55,077 nt of DNA from the NCBI RefSeq assembly GCF_000222605.1, contig NZ_AFWF01000284.1:1-55077 (forward strand), written 5' to 3'. The notes under the pieces are model-generated. The model worked only from the letters and a program-made list of their open reading frames with translations, searched no databases and had not been told where the DNA came from. Source of the DNA: Vibrio ichthyoenteri ATCC 700023 (GTDB taxonomy: Bacteria; Pseudomonadota; Gammaproteobacteria; Enterobacterales; Vibrionaceae). The position numbers and the translations under genes were made by a program. Numbering within the stretch: the first letter of the stretch is position 1; every line of letters begins with the position of its first letter. This document shows, piece after piece, positions 27,503 through 35,647 of the stretch.

Positions 27503-28885
27503 ATGCTAAAGAATGTCGTGGTATTAGCGTTAATCCTCTGTTTATCAGCGTGTGGTGTTATTTATCAAAGCGTAAACGATGGATTTACCGCCCTTAATCA
27601 TTCGCAAATGGTACGTCAAGGTCGTCACGGTGACTTGACCGAAGAAGAGCTGGCATGGGCAGCGACAGCGTGGAAATACATTAAGAATAATACCCAACTC
27701 TCAACCGGTTTAGTCAATAGTCTTGATAACTACCCGACGACGAATATGTCAGGCGTAGCCGATTACCTCATTGCGCTATTAGCGGCGAAAGAGTTTGGTT
27801 TTATTACCAACAAAGAGTATGACGAACGGCTCTCGTTAGTGCTGAGCTTTCTCAATAAAATGCCACTTAGTCAAGGGCAAATCCCGAACAAGGTCTACAG
27901 CACTCAACATGGTCAAATGGTGAATTACGGTAATCAACCGCAAGATATTGGTTGGTCATCGTTAGATGTTGGCCGGATATTAATTGTGTTGGCGATAGTG
28001 AAGCGCCACTCGCCTGAATTTTCAGAGTACATTGATAAAGCGGTATTGCGTTGGAACTTCTGTGAGCTTATCAGTGCAGATGGGGAATTGTATGGTGCGG
28101 TGGTTAACGACGGTCAGGTTCATCGCTACAAAGAGGGACGCTTAGGCGTTGAAGAATATACTTCTTATGGTTACGTTGATTGGCATATTGTGCCTAAAAA
28201 AGCGATCAATATTGAACCTTACGATGTGGCAACGATTTATGGTGTGGATCTGATTTTTGATGGCCGTGACCCGCGCATTTTCAACGTACTTCGACCTGTT
28301 TATAGCACGCCATATTTATGGATGGGACTAGAGTTTAATTGGGATGATATCGGTGACGATAGCTCTAGTGATGCCACACATACTAACCAAACTCTTTCCG
28401 CTATGGCGGATGCGGTTTATTTGGTGCAAGAACGACGTTGGGAAAATGAACGTATTTATACTGCTCGCGGTGAACATGTCGTCTCGGGTGAGCCTTACTT
28501 TGTTTACGATGCAATATATGGGCTAGGTACTCCGTGGATCACGCTCGCGGAAGATGGGTCTTCTCATGACCAGCTCGCATTGGTATCAACGCGTATTACC
28601 TTTCAAATGTGGGCTCTGTGGAAAACAGAGTATACCGAGCGATTAATGACGTTAGTGAAAGAGCTGTATGACCCACAAAGAGGCTGGTACGAAGGTCGCT
28701 TTGAACTCACCAGTGCCTATGAAAAAAGCTTAAGTTTAAAAACTAATGCAGGGGTGTTAGAGGCCTTACTTTATAAGCAACGTGGTAAATTGTACCAGCG
28801 TAGCAGTGATAAAGAGTATCGGGATGTGAAGTTTAATTCGCGATTTGATCACCCTGGCAACTGTTTAGTTGAGACATTTCGATGA
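27503..28885 (+). CDS. DUF3131 protein 3, lipoprotein with altered motifs
   Basis: 460 residues, lipobox LSAC (C17). It is colinear with paralogues 1 and 2 and keeps STGLVNSLDNY, IPNKVYSTQ, IGWSSLDVGR and EGRLGVEEY. The T-M-W-D segment reads N-M-S-G (M82, S83, G84), removing both Trp and Asp, and the ESYxLDGIE motif has become STPYLWMGLE. If those residues are catalytic, this copy is a non-catalytic or structural partner. The stop overlaps the next start by 4 bp (ATGA). Confidence 0.8.
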   Translation: MLKNVVVLALILCLSACGVIYQSVNDGFTALNHSQMVRQGRHGDLTEEELAWAATAWKYIKNNTQLSTGLVNSLDNYPTTNMSGVADYLIALLAAKEFGFITNKEYDERLSLVLSFLNKMPLSQGQIPNKVYSTQHGQMVNYGNQPQDIGWSSLDVGRILIVLAIVKRHSPEFSEYIDKAVLRWNFCELISADGELYGAVVNDGQVHRYKEGRLGVEEYTSYGYVDWHIVPKKAINIEPYDVATIYGVDLIFDGRDPRIFNVLRPVYSTPYLWMGLEFNWDDIGDDSSSDATHTNQTLSAMADAVYLVQERRWENERIYTARGEHVVSGEPYFVYDAIYGLGTPWITLAEDGSSHDQLALVSTRITFQMWALWKTEYTERLMTLVKELYDPQRGWYEGRFELTSAYEKSLSLKTNAGVLEALLYKQRGKLYQRSSDKEYRDVKFNSRFDHPGNCLVETFR

Positions 28886-29937
28886 AAAAACTAATTTTAT
28901 TATGGTTACTGCTTTATCTCCCCTCTGGCTGGGTATTTGGTCAGGAAACCCTGCATAAATCGGTGATTAATACGCTGGTCACTCCAACATTATTGTTGGG
29001 ACAAGCGCGTTATGCGCAAGCGGCGGAGAGTTTTCATCAACAAAGCAATATTATGCTAACGCTTGAACGTAAACTCGGAGCAAAAGCGATGTGGCAAGCT
29101 GCAGGATTGGCGGAAGGGTTAGCGGCTATCGCAGCAGAGAAAAATCGTGATGCAATCGCCTATGAATATTGGGCGAATAGCGTTCGCTACTTTTTAATGT
29201 CGGGTGCAAATTGGGAGCAATTGCAAAGTAAGCTACATCAAGAGTTTGAGCAGTCGAGCACTCGGTTACAGGTCAACATGGCGCCTGGTGATACCGGGTC
29301 ATCCATTGATAATACCTGGCTAGAGTTGTTTTCTTTGGTGGAGGTTTGGCAAGACAAGCTTGGGTATTTTTCTTATCGCTCCCCATCTTCTGATCTGGCA
29401 AATCAAGTGGAGCAACAAACTCAAATTTATACGCAAGGCTCCACGGATAGTGGCGCTAAAGGATCGCAATTACGTCAATATGTGCCAAATCAGCCATTGC
29501 AGCTTAATGAGGCGTTTAAAGAAAAACAGGCATTCAGTCCAGAACAAAATACAGCAGCACCAGCAAAGAAAAATGCCACTCCTGTGACGGCGCGCAGTGT
29601 GCCTGTTGTGGCGACAAACCGCCACCAGCAAATGGAGAAACAGCTAAAAACACCCCCTGCCAAAGCACTACCACAAGCCATGCAAGATAATACCCAGACA
29701 TCGGTCACATCCCAAACGACTTTGGTACAAGATCAAGTGGTCATTGCCACGCCCATCGTTGTTGATGGTGAGATAATAGAGCAAGACCACGCCAACTTAG
29801 GCAATAAGCAAGTGACTCACCCAGATATACAAACTGAGAGTGAAGATAAACTGATATCAAGGGGGATAATTGGGTCAGAGAGTAGCCAAGGTGTTGAGGC
29901 GAGTCAGCGTCGAAGTTTTGCGCCAAATCCAGAGTAA
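28882..29937 (+). CDS. Secreted helical protein with Q/T-rich tail
   Basis: 351 residues. A signal peptide (about 1-20, ending VFG-QET) is followed by a helical region to about residue 150 (ARYAQAAESFHQQ, LAEGLAAIAAEKNRDAIAYEYW) that could be a small TPR-like repeat. From about 180 to the end the sequence is disordered and rich in Q, T, P, K and A. I do not recognise the family. The 4-bp overlap with the third DUF3131 gene shows it belongs to the operon. A periplasmic scaffold for the polysaccharide machinery is possible; this is inference from position and shape only. Confidence 0.65.
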   Translation: MKKLILLWLLLYLPSGWVFGQETLHKSVINTLVTPTLLLGQARYAQAAESFHQQSNIMLTLERKLGAKAMWQAAGLAEGLAAIAAEKNRDAIAYEYWANSVRYFLMSGANWEQLQSKLHQEFEQSSTRLQVNMAPGDTGSSIDNTWLELFSLVEVWQDKLGYFSYRSPSSDLANQVEQQTQIYTQGSTDSGAKGSQLRQYVPNQPLQLNEAFKEKQAFSPEQNTAAPAKKNATPVTARSVPVVATNRHQQMEKQLKTPPAKALPQAMQDNTQTSVTSQTTLVQDQVVIATPIVVDGEIIEQDHANLGNKQVTHPDIQTESEDKLISRGIIGSESSQGVEASQRRSFAPNPE

Positions 29938-30027
29938 CAACGGTCAATTTAGCGGCTTTGTCGCGTGCAAAGATTGCGTTTTGCATTACGCTTATTAAAT
30001 ACAAAAAGTAATCGGCAGTGTGAGTTC

Positions 30028-30810
30028 ATGTTTAAATTTACCAGTATCATGTTGTTGTGCGTGCTCATTGTGCCGTTGAGTGTTCATGCCCAATCTTTTC
30101 AAGACGATCTGACCAATCTAGATAGCAGTAAATGGTGGGTAGCAGATGGTTGGGAGAATGGTTTTCCATTTCTAAATCGATGGGAAAGCAAAGCCGTTTC
30201 ATTTAATAACCGTGGAATGAGCATCGCGTTAAAATCGGATAAAACGCTTGATGAACAAGGCCAGCGCACGTTTTATTCCGGCGAACTCCGCAGCCACGAT
30301 TACTACGCTTATGGCTGCTATGAAATTGACATGAAGCCGATTCAGGCACCAGGGGTGGTAACTTCGTTTTTCTTGTTTGCAGGACCATATGATAAGCCTG
30401 AGGATGGCAGTGGCCTGCATAATGAAATAGACATCGAATTTTTAGGTTCCAATACCAATATGGTGCAACTCAATTTTTGGACCGATGATGACGATTACGC
30501 GAATACCCATGAAACACTGATTTTTTTAGATTTTGACGCATCCCAAGCGTTTCATCGTTACGGTATTTATTGGGGTAAAGAGTATTTAGAATGGTTTATT
30601 GATGGTAAATCAGTATTCAAGGTCAAGAACAATAAATTTGATCCACTGCCCAATGCAGATCATTCCAAATTGCGCGTCATGGCTAATGTATGGGCAACCA
30701 ACCCTGAAATATCAAATTGGGCAGGTGTGTTTAAACAAGATCAAAAAGCGCGCTATAAGGCGAAGTACCGTAATTTTTCTTATCAACAAGATACAAATTG
30801 CGAGCCCTAA
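30028..30810 (+). CDS. GH16 family beta-glucanase, lichenase/ExoK-like
   Basis: 260 residues. Signal peptide MFKFTSIMLLCVLIVPLSVHA is cleaved before QSF. A jelly-roll GH16 domain carries the catalytic signature HNEIDIEFLG: E133 nucleophile, D135 and E137 acid/base. The EIDIE spacing without a bulge residue, and the residues after it (SNTNMVQLNFW), resemble Bacillus lichenases and rhizobial ExoK, which cut beta-1,3/1,4-glucans or succinoglycan. It probably trims or releases the polymer made by the operon. The frame reaches back to 29965, but ATG 30028 begins a clean signal peptide. The gene is 90 bp after the previous one. Confidence 0.87.
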   Translation: MFKFTSIMLLCVLIVPLSVHAQSFQDDLTNLDSSKWWVADGWENGFPFLNRWESKAVSFNNRGMSIALKSDKTLDEQGQRTFYSGELRSHDYYAYGCYEIDMKPIQAPGVVTSFFLFAGPYDKPEDGSGLHNEIDIEFLGSNTNMVQLNFWTDDDDYANTHETLIFLDFDASQAFHRYGIYWGKEYLEWFIDGKSVFKVKNNKFDPLPNADHSKLRVMANVWATNPEISNWAGVFKQDQKARYKAKYRNFSYQQDTNCEP

Positions 30811-31065
30811 GTTCACTGATGCGCAATCGTCAGTGTTCGTCTGGAACGGCCAGTCGCTTAGATGCCGACATTTACTTGATGCCGACAGCTTCTTAGATAT
30901 CAACAGCTACTTAGATAGCAATCCTATCGCTGTCCTGAGGGGGTGACGTTAATTTCAAACCGTCATTCAGCAAGGAAAGTTAGTCAATTAACTTGTATTC
31001 AATTACATGCATACTACCTTTTAAAGACAACTTATAAATACATAACGTCAGTCTAAGGTAACAGT
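30811..31065. other. 255-bp spacer with a small inverted repeat and degenerate short repeats
   Basis: Just after the GH16 stop is CACTGA-N10-TCAGTG with no T-run. At about 30870-30920 come loosely repeated units such as CTTGATGCCGACA and CTTAGATATCAACAG. No gene or clear promoter recognised. Confidence 0.4.
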
Positions 31066-32346
31066 ATGGATACATCATTAGCGCATGCGCTTGATCTTAT
31101 GCATCAAGCAAGCGTAGATTTCGATCTTACCGATAACTCACATCAAACTCGTTTGCTCAATCTCGCAGATAACCTTCTAGATCTTGAAGATCTACAGCTC
31201 CGCCATCTGAAACAACTCTCTGAAACTCATCAGGCGCCGCTAGAGTTTCAACTCGCTCTCAAGTTGGTTGAATCTCGCCAAAAAATTCTATCACTGACCC
31301 AGCCAGTTAAAGTGGGCGCGGTGTTTGCGATGTGGGGTGAACATAACCGTTTGCAACCCAAGAGCAGCAACAACCCTAACGGGGAAGATTCACTACGCAT
31401 AAAAATACGTCAGCTGCAATGGGCAACCAAAGGCTCACAAGTCGAGTGGCAGTTGTATGCCGTTGATGATGGCTGTCCTCACGATAGTGCGCACATTGCG
31501 AAACGCATTACCCATCAGCAGCCAAGAGAGGTCAATGAGCAGGTTAAAGTCTTGCAACTTTCAATGGCGATACCGAGTAAATCAGGGCCACTTAATGGAT
31601 TAGATAGCGTCAATGATTCACGTAAAGGAGGAGCCATCATTTTGGGCTGTGATTATGCACTCTCCGCTGGCGTTGATGGCGTCGTCTACACTGACGCTGA
31701 TAATTCAGTGCATCTTGGTCAACTAGGGCTGATTCTAGATCCATACATCAATCAATCGAAGCAAGTGGTGTTAGGCAATCGTAAACATAGAGACTCCATT
31801 TTGGTGAAACAAGAGGAGCGCTGGGGGGTAGGGATCAAAACACTGCGTCATATGCAGCGTATGATTGGTGCGCAGATTTTTGATCAAGGAATAAAAGATA
31901 CCCAAGCGGCGTTTAAATTTTATAGTCGTCCAGTGTTAGAAAAAATCTTACAAAAACCGACGGTCTATGACTTCTCATTTGATACCGATTGGATTTTCGC
32001 TGCGATGGAAATGAACCAACCTATCACCACAGTACCTTTTGCATTTATTGATTCGGCAGCTGAATCAGCGTCAATTGTGCAAGGTCCGATGACGACGTGG
32101 TATGTACTGTTAGATGGCTTAGTCAAGGCTGCAAAAGCACGTAAAGCGGCCTATAGCGAAGATATGGCAGATGTGTTCATCAAAGAAATCGATTCACATA
32201 AAGATTTGGAGCTGCTCATTGATGTGCTACCGCCGGAGTTAGCTGTTGCTTCCGATGCAGATTTAGGTAAACCAGAGGTAATGTCTCCGCAATCAGTACG
32301 CAACTGGATTATCGCAGCTAAGTCACTGCATGCGCAGGGGGCTTAG
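31066..32346 (+). CDS. Soluble GT-A glycosyltransferase-like protein
   Basis: 426 residues without membrane helices. The first 80 residues are helical and leucine-rich. A GT-A fold follows with VGAVFAMWGEHNRL (about 83-96), VDDG (133-136) and the metal motif TDAD (209-212). It then shows KDTQAAFKFYSRPVLEKIL, which resembles the conserved C-terminal segment of dolichyl-phosphate-mannose-synthase-like GT2 enzymes. A membrane-free GT2-like enzyme could transfer sugar to a small acceptor or osmolyte instead of extruding a polymer. It follows the polysaccharide operon by 255 bp on the same strand, so functional linkage is possible but unproven. Confidence 0.7.
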   Translation: MDTSLAHALDLMHQASVDFDLTDNSHQTRLLNLADNLLDLEDLQLRHLKQLSETHQAPLEFQLALKLVESRQKILSLTQPVKVGAVFAMWGEHNRLQPKSSNNPNGEDSLRIKIRQLQWATKGSQVEWQLYAVDDGCPHDSAHIAKRITHQQPREVNEQVKVLQLSMAIPSKSGPLNGLDSVNDSRKGGAIILGCDYALSAGVDGVVYTDADNSVHLGQLGLILDPYINQSKQVVLGNRKHRDSILVKQEERWGVGIKTLRHMQRMIGAQIFDQGIKDTQAAFKFYSRPVLEKILQKPTVYDFSFDTDWIFAAMEMNQPITTVPFAFIDSAAESASIVQGPMTTWYVLLDGLVKAAKARKAAYSEDMADVFIKEIDSHKDLELLIDVLPPELAVASDADLGKPEVMSPQSVRNWIIAAKSLHAQGA

Positions 32347-32392
32347 TGTTGGCGCGCAGAGTGCGCTGGGGATAAGTTCACTTGCGCTTATC

Positions 32393-32425
32393 AAAAAAAT
32401 CGGTTGATCTTAGGATCAACCGATT
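32393..32425 (-). terminator. Terminator of the small 65-residue gene
   Basis: A 12-bp perfect stem AATCGGTTGATC / GATCAACCGATT (loop 4 nt) is followed on the minus strand by a T-run, 27 bp after the stop at 32452. Confidence 0.85.
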
Positions 32426-32451
32426 ACTTATGGTGAAACAGTTTAATGTCA

Positions 32452-32649
32452 TTAATGAGGCTCTCTTTTGTCCTGTGTTTCTATATTGAGAGAGGCTGCG
32501 TAGATCATTTCAAGTTCTTCTTGAGTAACAATATCTGAGATCCGCCGCTGTTGCTTACTCTCCTCTAAATAAGCGATAAGTTGCTGTCTTTCTCCGACAG
32601 AAAGCAAATCTATCGTTTGATACATCATTCTTTTTGCTTCTTTATCCAT
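32452..32649 (-). CDS. Small hypothetical protein
   Basis: 65 residues, charged and helical (MDKEAKRMMYQTIDLLSVGERQQLIAYLEES...). No membrane segment or known motif; the LSVGERQQLIAYLEES helix looks like those of small antitoxin-like or regulatory proteins, but that is only a resemblance. A strong GGGAGG ribosome site before ATG 32649 and a perfect terminator behind it make it a real gene. It lies 50 bp after the REC/helical protein gene on the same strand and may be co-transcribed. Confidence 0.7.
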   Translation of the reverse strand: MDKEAKRMMYQTIDLLSVGERQQLIAYLEESKQQRRISDIVTQEELEMIYAASLNIETQDKREPH

Positions 32650-32699
32650 ATAAACCTCCCTAGTTCATCCTGTTGAGGATAGGGGCTAGGTTTTGTACA

Positions 32700-34313
32700 T
32701 CACATTCTATTATTTAATGTCGATAACGAGAATGCTGCTGGTGGCGCAACAGTGAAACCATGTTGCTTACCTGTTGTGATCCAGTTGTGCCAATTGGGTG
32801 GCAAATCGAGCGTCGCTAATTCGGATACAATGCGTCTGATCTGATTGGTATCGGATTGATTTGAGTCATGGCTATAGGCATGCAAAAACTGAATTTTCGC
32901 CTCACAAGAGTGTGGAAATTGTTGCACAAATGCTTGGCTCAATAGGCGTTCGTCTTTTGCTTGGTAGTGCTCTGGTGCCCTGGCATTTATTTGGAAGGGG
33001 TTTTGTGATTGTCCTAACGGTTGCATATTCGCCCCCCGAGCTTTGAGTACATTAACCAGAGAAGCATGAATTTCATGCTCACCAAACAATTCGAGTGCGG
33101 GCAAAAACTCCATCAATAATATCGGAGGGCATTCGAATAACTCATCATAGAAGCTTGCCATCGCTTGCATGAGCTTTTTATGGCCAAGGCTGTCATTATT
33201 TTCATCAATCAAAATATGACACTGGAACAGATGGTGTAAGGCCAACAGTTGCTGTGCGCGTTTTTGGGTCAGTTTTCGTCCAGCCAGTTGGACAAATTTA
33301 TTCGCGTGTTGCAATACATCCGTTTTAGCACTGGTGCTCTCGGTCAACTGGTAAACATTTTCTAGAGATTGAAAATGCTGTACGACACTCTTTAACCAAT
33401 TGATATCGGCTAAAGACATATGTTTTGCGTATATCTGGCCTATTTTTAACAGTTGATTACGCTTGTTTGCCACCGCGGTCAAATGACTTGCTCTGGAGGC
33501 TCGCTCACCAATGCTGGGTGTTAGCTCAAACGCTTTGTTGGCCCATTGTGCGGCATTGCTGGCTTGATTTGATTCTGCATAAAGTAGAGAAAGAGTGTCC
33601 ATTACTCGGATCGAAAGCGGATTCTCAGTTAAAAATGAATGGAGCTCTTCAATCGCTTGCTGGGTGTTATTGTCGCGATGCAGCAGGTGGGCGATGGCAC
33701 ACATTTTAGAGGCGTGGCACTGAGTAGATGAAATGGTAATGTAAGCGTCAATCAGTCCCCACTTGTTTTTACTCATCCAATGTTCAAGTAAATAAGCCTC
33801 AAGGCTGATATTAAAGCCTGAGCGGTTAATCATCTCAAACAAGTTACTCGCCGATAGTGTTTCTCCGGCAATGATGGCTTGGCCTATTTGTGCCAGCTTT
33901 TGGGTTTCTCTATGAATGACACTGAGTTTTTCTGCCAAAGAAGTATTGCTAAGAGGTTTAGTGACAAAGTGACGGACTTTGCCAGAAAGGGCGGTCAGAA
34001 CGGTTTCTTGTCTCGCATCGCCAGATATCATCAATACGCCAGTGGTATCACTAATTAAGCGATTACGATAAAGCAACATAGCCAATTCGTATCCGGTAAG
34101 ATGTTGCTCTAAGTGATAATCGAGAATCAACACATCAAACTGATGCGTTTCGATGGCTTTGATTGCATTTTGGTAGCGTTCTACCGTGATGATCTGCTCG
34201 TGATTGACCCCAAGAGCGACGAGTTGCTGCTTAATTAAGAGCAGAGCGGTGCTGGAGTCATCGACGATGAGCACGCGCATATCTTTTAAAAAGCTGGTAT
34301 TAACCTTTCTCAA
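32700..34313 (-). CDS. Response regulator with long helical (TPR-like) C-terminus
   Basis: 537 residues. The REC domain (about 12-135) has acidic pair D18/D19, phospho-acceptor D65 (VLILDYHL), S97 and K119. The remaining 400 residues are entirely helical, with TPR-like spacing (for example AIEELHSFLTENPLSIRVMDTLSLLYAESNQASNAAQWANKA), and contain no DNA-binding or enzymatic motif. The architecture recalls VieB of V. cholerae, a REC-TPR protein that acts by protein contact. The start is TTG 34313, five bases after GGGAGG; the in-frame ATG at 34280 has no ribosome site. No kinase gene is adjacent. Confidence 0.82.
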   Translation of the reverse strand: MRKVNTSFLKDMRVLIVDDSSTALLLIKQQLVALGVNHEQIITVERYQNAIKAIETHQFDVLILDYHLEQHLTGYELAMLLYRNRLISDTTGVLMISGDARQETVLTALSGKVRHFVTKPLSNTSLAEKLSVIHRETQKLAQIGQAIIAGETLSASNLFEMINRSGFNISLEAYLLEHWMSKNKWGLIDAYITISSTQCHASKMCAIAHLLHRDNNTQQAIEELHSFLTENPLSIRVMDTLSLLYAESNQASNAAQWANKAFELTPSIGERASRASHLTAVANKRNQLLKIGQIYAKHMSLADINWLKSVVQHFQSLENVYQLTESTSAKTDVLQHANKFVQLAGRKLTQKRAQQLLALHHLFQCHILIDENNDSLGHKKLMQAMASFYDELFECPPILLMEFLPALELFGEHEIHASLVNVLKARGANMQPLGQSQNPFQINARAPEHYQAKDERLLSQAFVQQFPHSCEAKIQFLHAYSHDSNQSDTNQIRRIVSELATLDLPPNWHNWITTGKQHGFTVAPPAAFSLSTLNNRM

Positions 34314-34318
34314 GAGTG

Positions 34319-34324
34319 CCTCCC
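34319..34324 (-). promoter_or_regulatory. Strong ribosome site pointing to a TTG start
   Basis: GGGAGG on the minus strand lies 5 nt before TTG 34313, which adds the residues MRKVNTSFLKD to the REC protein. The alternative ATG 34280 is preceded by TTTTTAAAAGAT. Confidence 0.7.
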
Positions 34325-34454
34325 AAGCTAAGCATTGTTATAGGTATCCTTCCCTATATTACAGGTTAGTCTACGAGTTTCATATTTGCCATACACTTAC
34401 ATTTTAAATGGTTAGATAACATGCGTATTGGTTTTGTTTACTGATGGCCATTGA

Positions 34455-34489
34455 AACCATAAAGAGCACTCTAGGTGCTCTTTATGGTT
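34455..34489 (-). terminator. Long perfect hairpin after the CDF-type gene
   Basis: A 15-bp uninterrupted stem AACCATAAAGAGCAC / GTGCTCTTTATGGTT with a 5-nt loop lies 40 bp downstream of the transporter stop. It lacks a proper T-run on either strand, so it may be a weak terminator or 3'-end-stabilising structure. Confidence 0.55.
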
Positions 34490-34528
34490 GATCAATCAAA
34501 CCAGTCTTAATGGCCAAGAATTGCAATG

Positions 34529-35422
34529 TTAATGAGCAATGTTCATTGTGAGCTGTAAATCCAATTTGAGTGGCGACAGTTTATCCTTTAGTAAGCGCTT
34601 TGCTTTTTCGACTTCAGCTAACTCAAGATGCTTATTGTTACTGTGAACATCAATATTTACCCAAAGTTCTTGGCCCACTTTAGCCACACCAGCTAACTCA
34701 ATGTGCTGTGAAAATTGTTTATCGACATTGTTGACTTCAATATCTACTGCGTTATGAATTGCGTCACTTGGTGTCATTAATAACAGCTCTTTCATTGCTT
34801 GTTTTAGCATCTCATATGGCACTTTAATAAAGTAAAATGACATCAGGATCATCATCATTGGATCGGCGTAAACGTTAAGGTGCGCATAGGGTGTTAGTGT
34901 CAATAAAAACGCCACTACAAAGCCAAGAGTTACAGCAACACTTAATAAGGTATCCATTTGCCATTGTTTGGTCTCGGCATGGATCAAACCAGAAGAAAAG
35001 CGTTTTGATTTGTTGGCGATATACCACCAGCCATAACCACAACCAATTACATTGATCACACCAAACAGCGCAGCAATAGAGGCATTGACCTCACGGCCAC
35101 CGGTGATTAGTGACATGACCGCCGAATAGAGTGAGTAGCCAACGATGGCAAGAATCACCAAGCCCTTAATGGCAATAACGATCGGTTCAATCACGGCTTT
35201 ACCAAATTGGAATTCGCCTTGTGATGGGCGGCTGATATAACGAGATGCAGCGAGTGACAATAATGTTAGCAGTAGGCTAACCAAAGAGTAGACGCCATCA
35301 AAGACAATAACCAAAGAACCCATGATAAGGCCAAGCACGAGTCCGCTTGCTGCAAACCCTGATGCGAGAAGGGCTGAGAAAGTTAAGATTCGCTTTTCAT
35401 TTAAGCTTGTTTGGGCACACAT
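34529..35422 (-). CDS. Cation diffusion facilitator-like transporter, atypical metal site
   Basis: 297 residues with six membrane segments and a C-terminal cytosolic domain, as in CDF metal/proton antiporters. The helix-2 segment FDGVYSLVS keeps the family's DG-x2-SL frame, but YSLVS stands where FieF/YiiP has its two ligand aspartates (DSLVD). In helix 5, QWQMD stands for the usual HxxxD. So three of four expected transport-site ligands appear replaced. It may move a different ion or serve another role. ATG 35422 has AAGGAG upstream. Monocistronic. Confidence 0.75.
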   Translation of the reverse strand: MCAQTSLNEKRILTFSALLASGFAASGLVLGLIMGSLVIVFDGVYSLVSLLLTLLSLAASRYISRPSQGEFQFGKAVIEPIVIAIKGLVILAIVGYSLYSAVMSLITGGREVNASIAALFGVINVIGCGYGWWYIANKSKRFSSGLIHAETKQWQMDTLLSVAVTLGFVVAFLLTLTPYAHLNVYADPMMMILMSFYFIKVPYEMLKQAMKELLLMTPSDAIHNAVDIEVNNVDKQFSQHIELAGVAKVGQELWVNIDVHSNNKHLELAEVEKAKRLLKDKLSPLKLDLQLTMNIAH

Positions 35423-35647
35423 GGTTGAAATTCTCCTTAGAACGTCCTTCTATTCTTGAGATTTTCCGCCATTTTTACAAATGCATTGTCGGTGTCTTAG
35501 AGGGGGATATGAACAAATTTTTATTAAACCACATAAAAACAATATCTTAAGTTAAAATGTTGGTGTCAAAATAATTGTCGGTGGGTGATTTTTGATCTTT
35601 TGTGACGATTAAAAATGTCAATCGATGATTCTTTGTTCGGGGTGTAG

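Noticed and set aside
30599-30946. 115-codon frame overlapping the GH16 gene and its downstream spacer
   Set aside because: Mostly a shadow of GH16; the tail only reflects short degenerate repeats.
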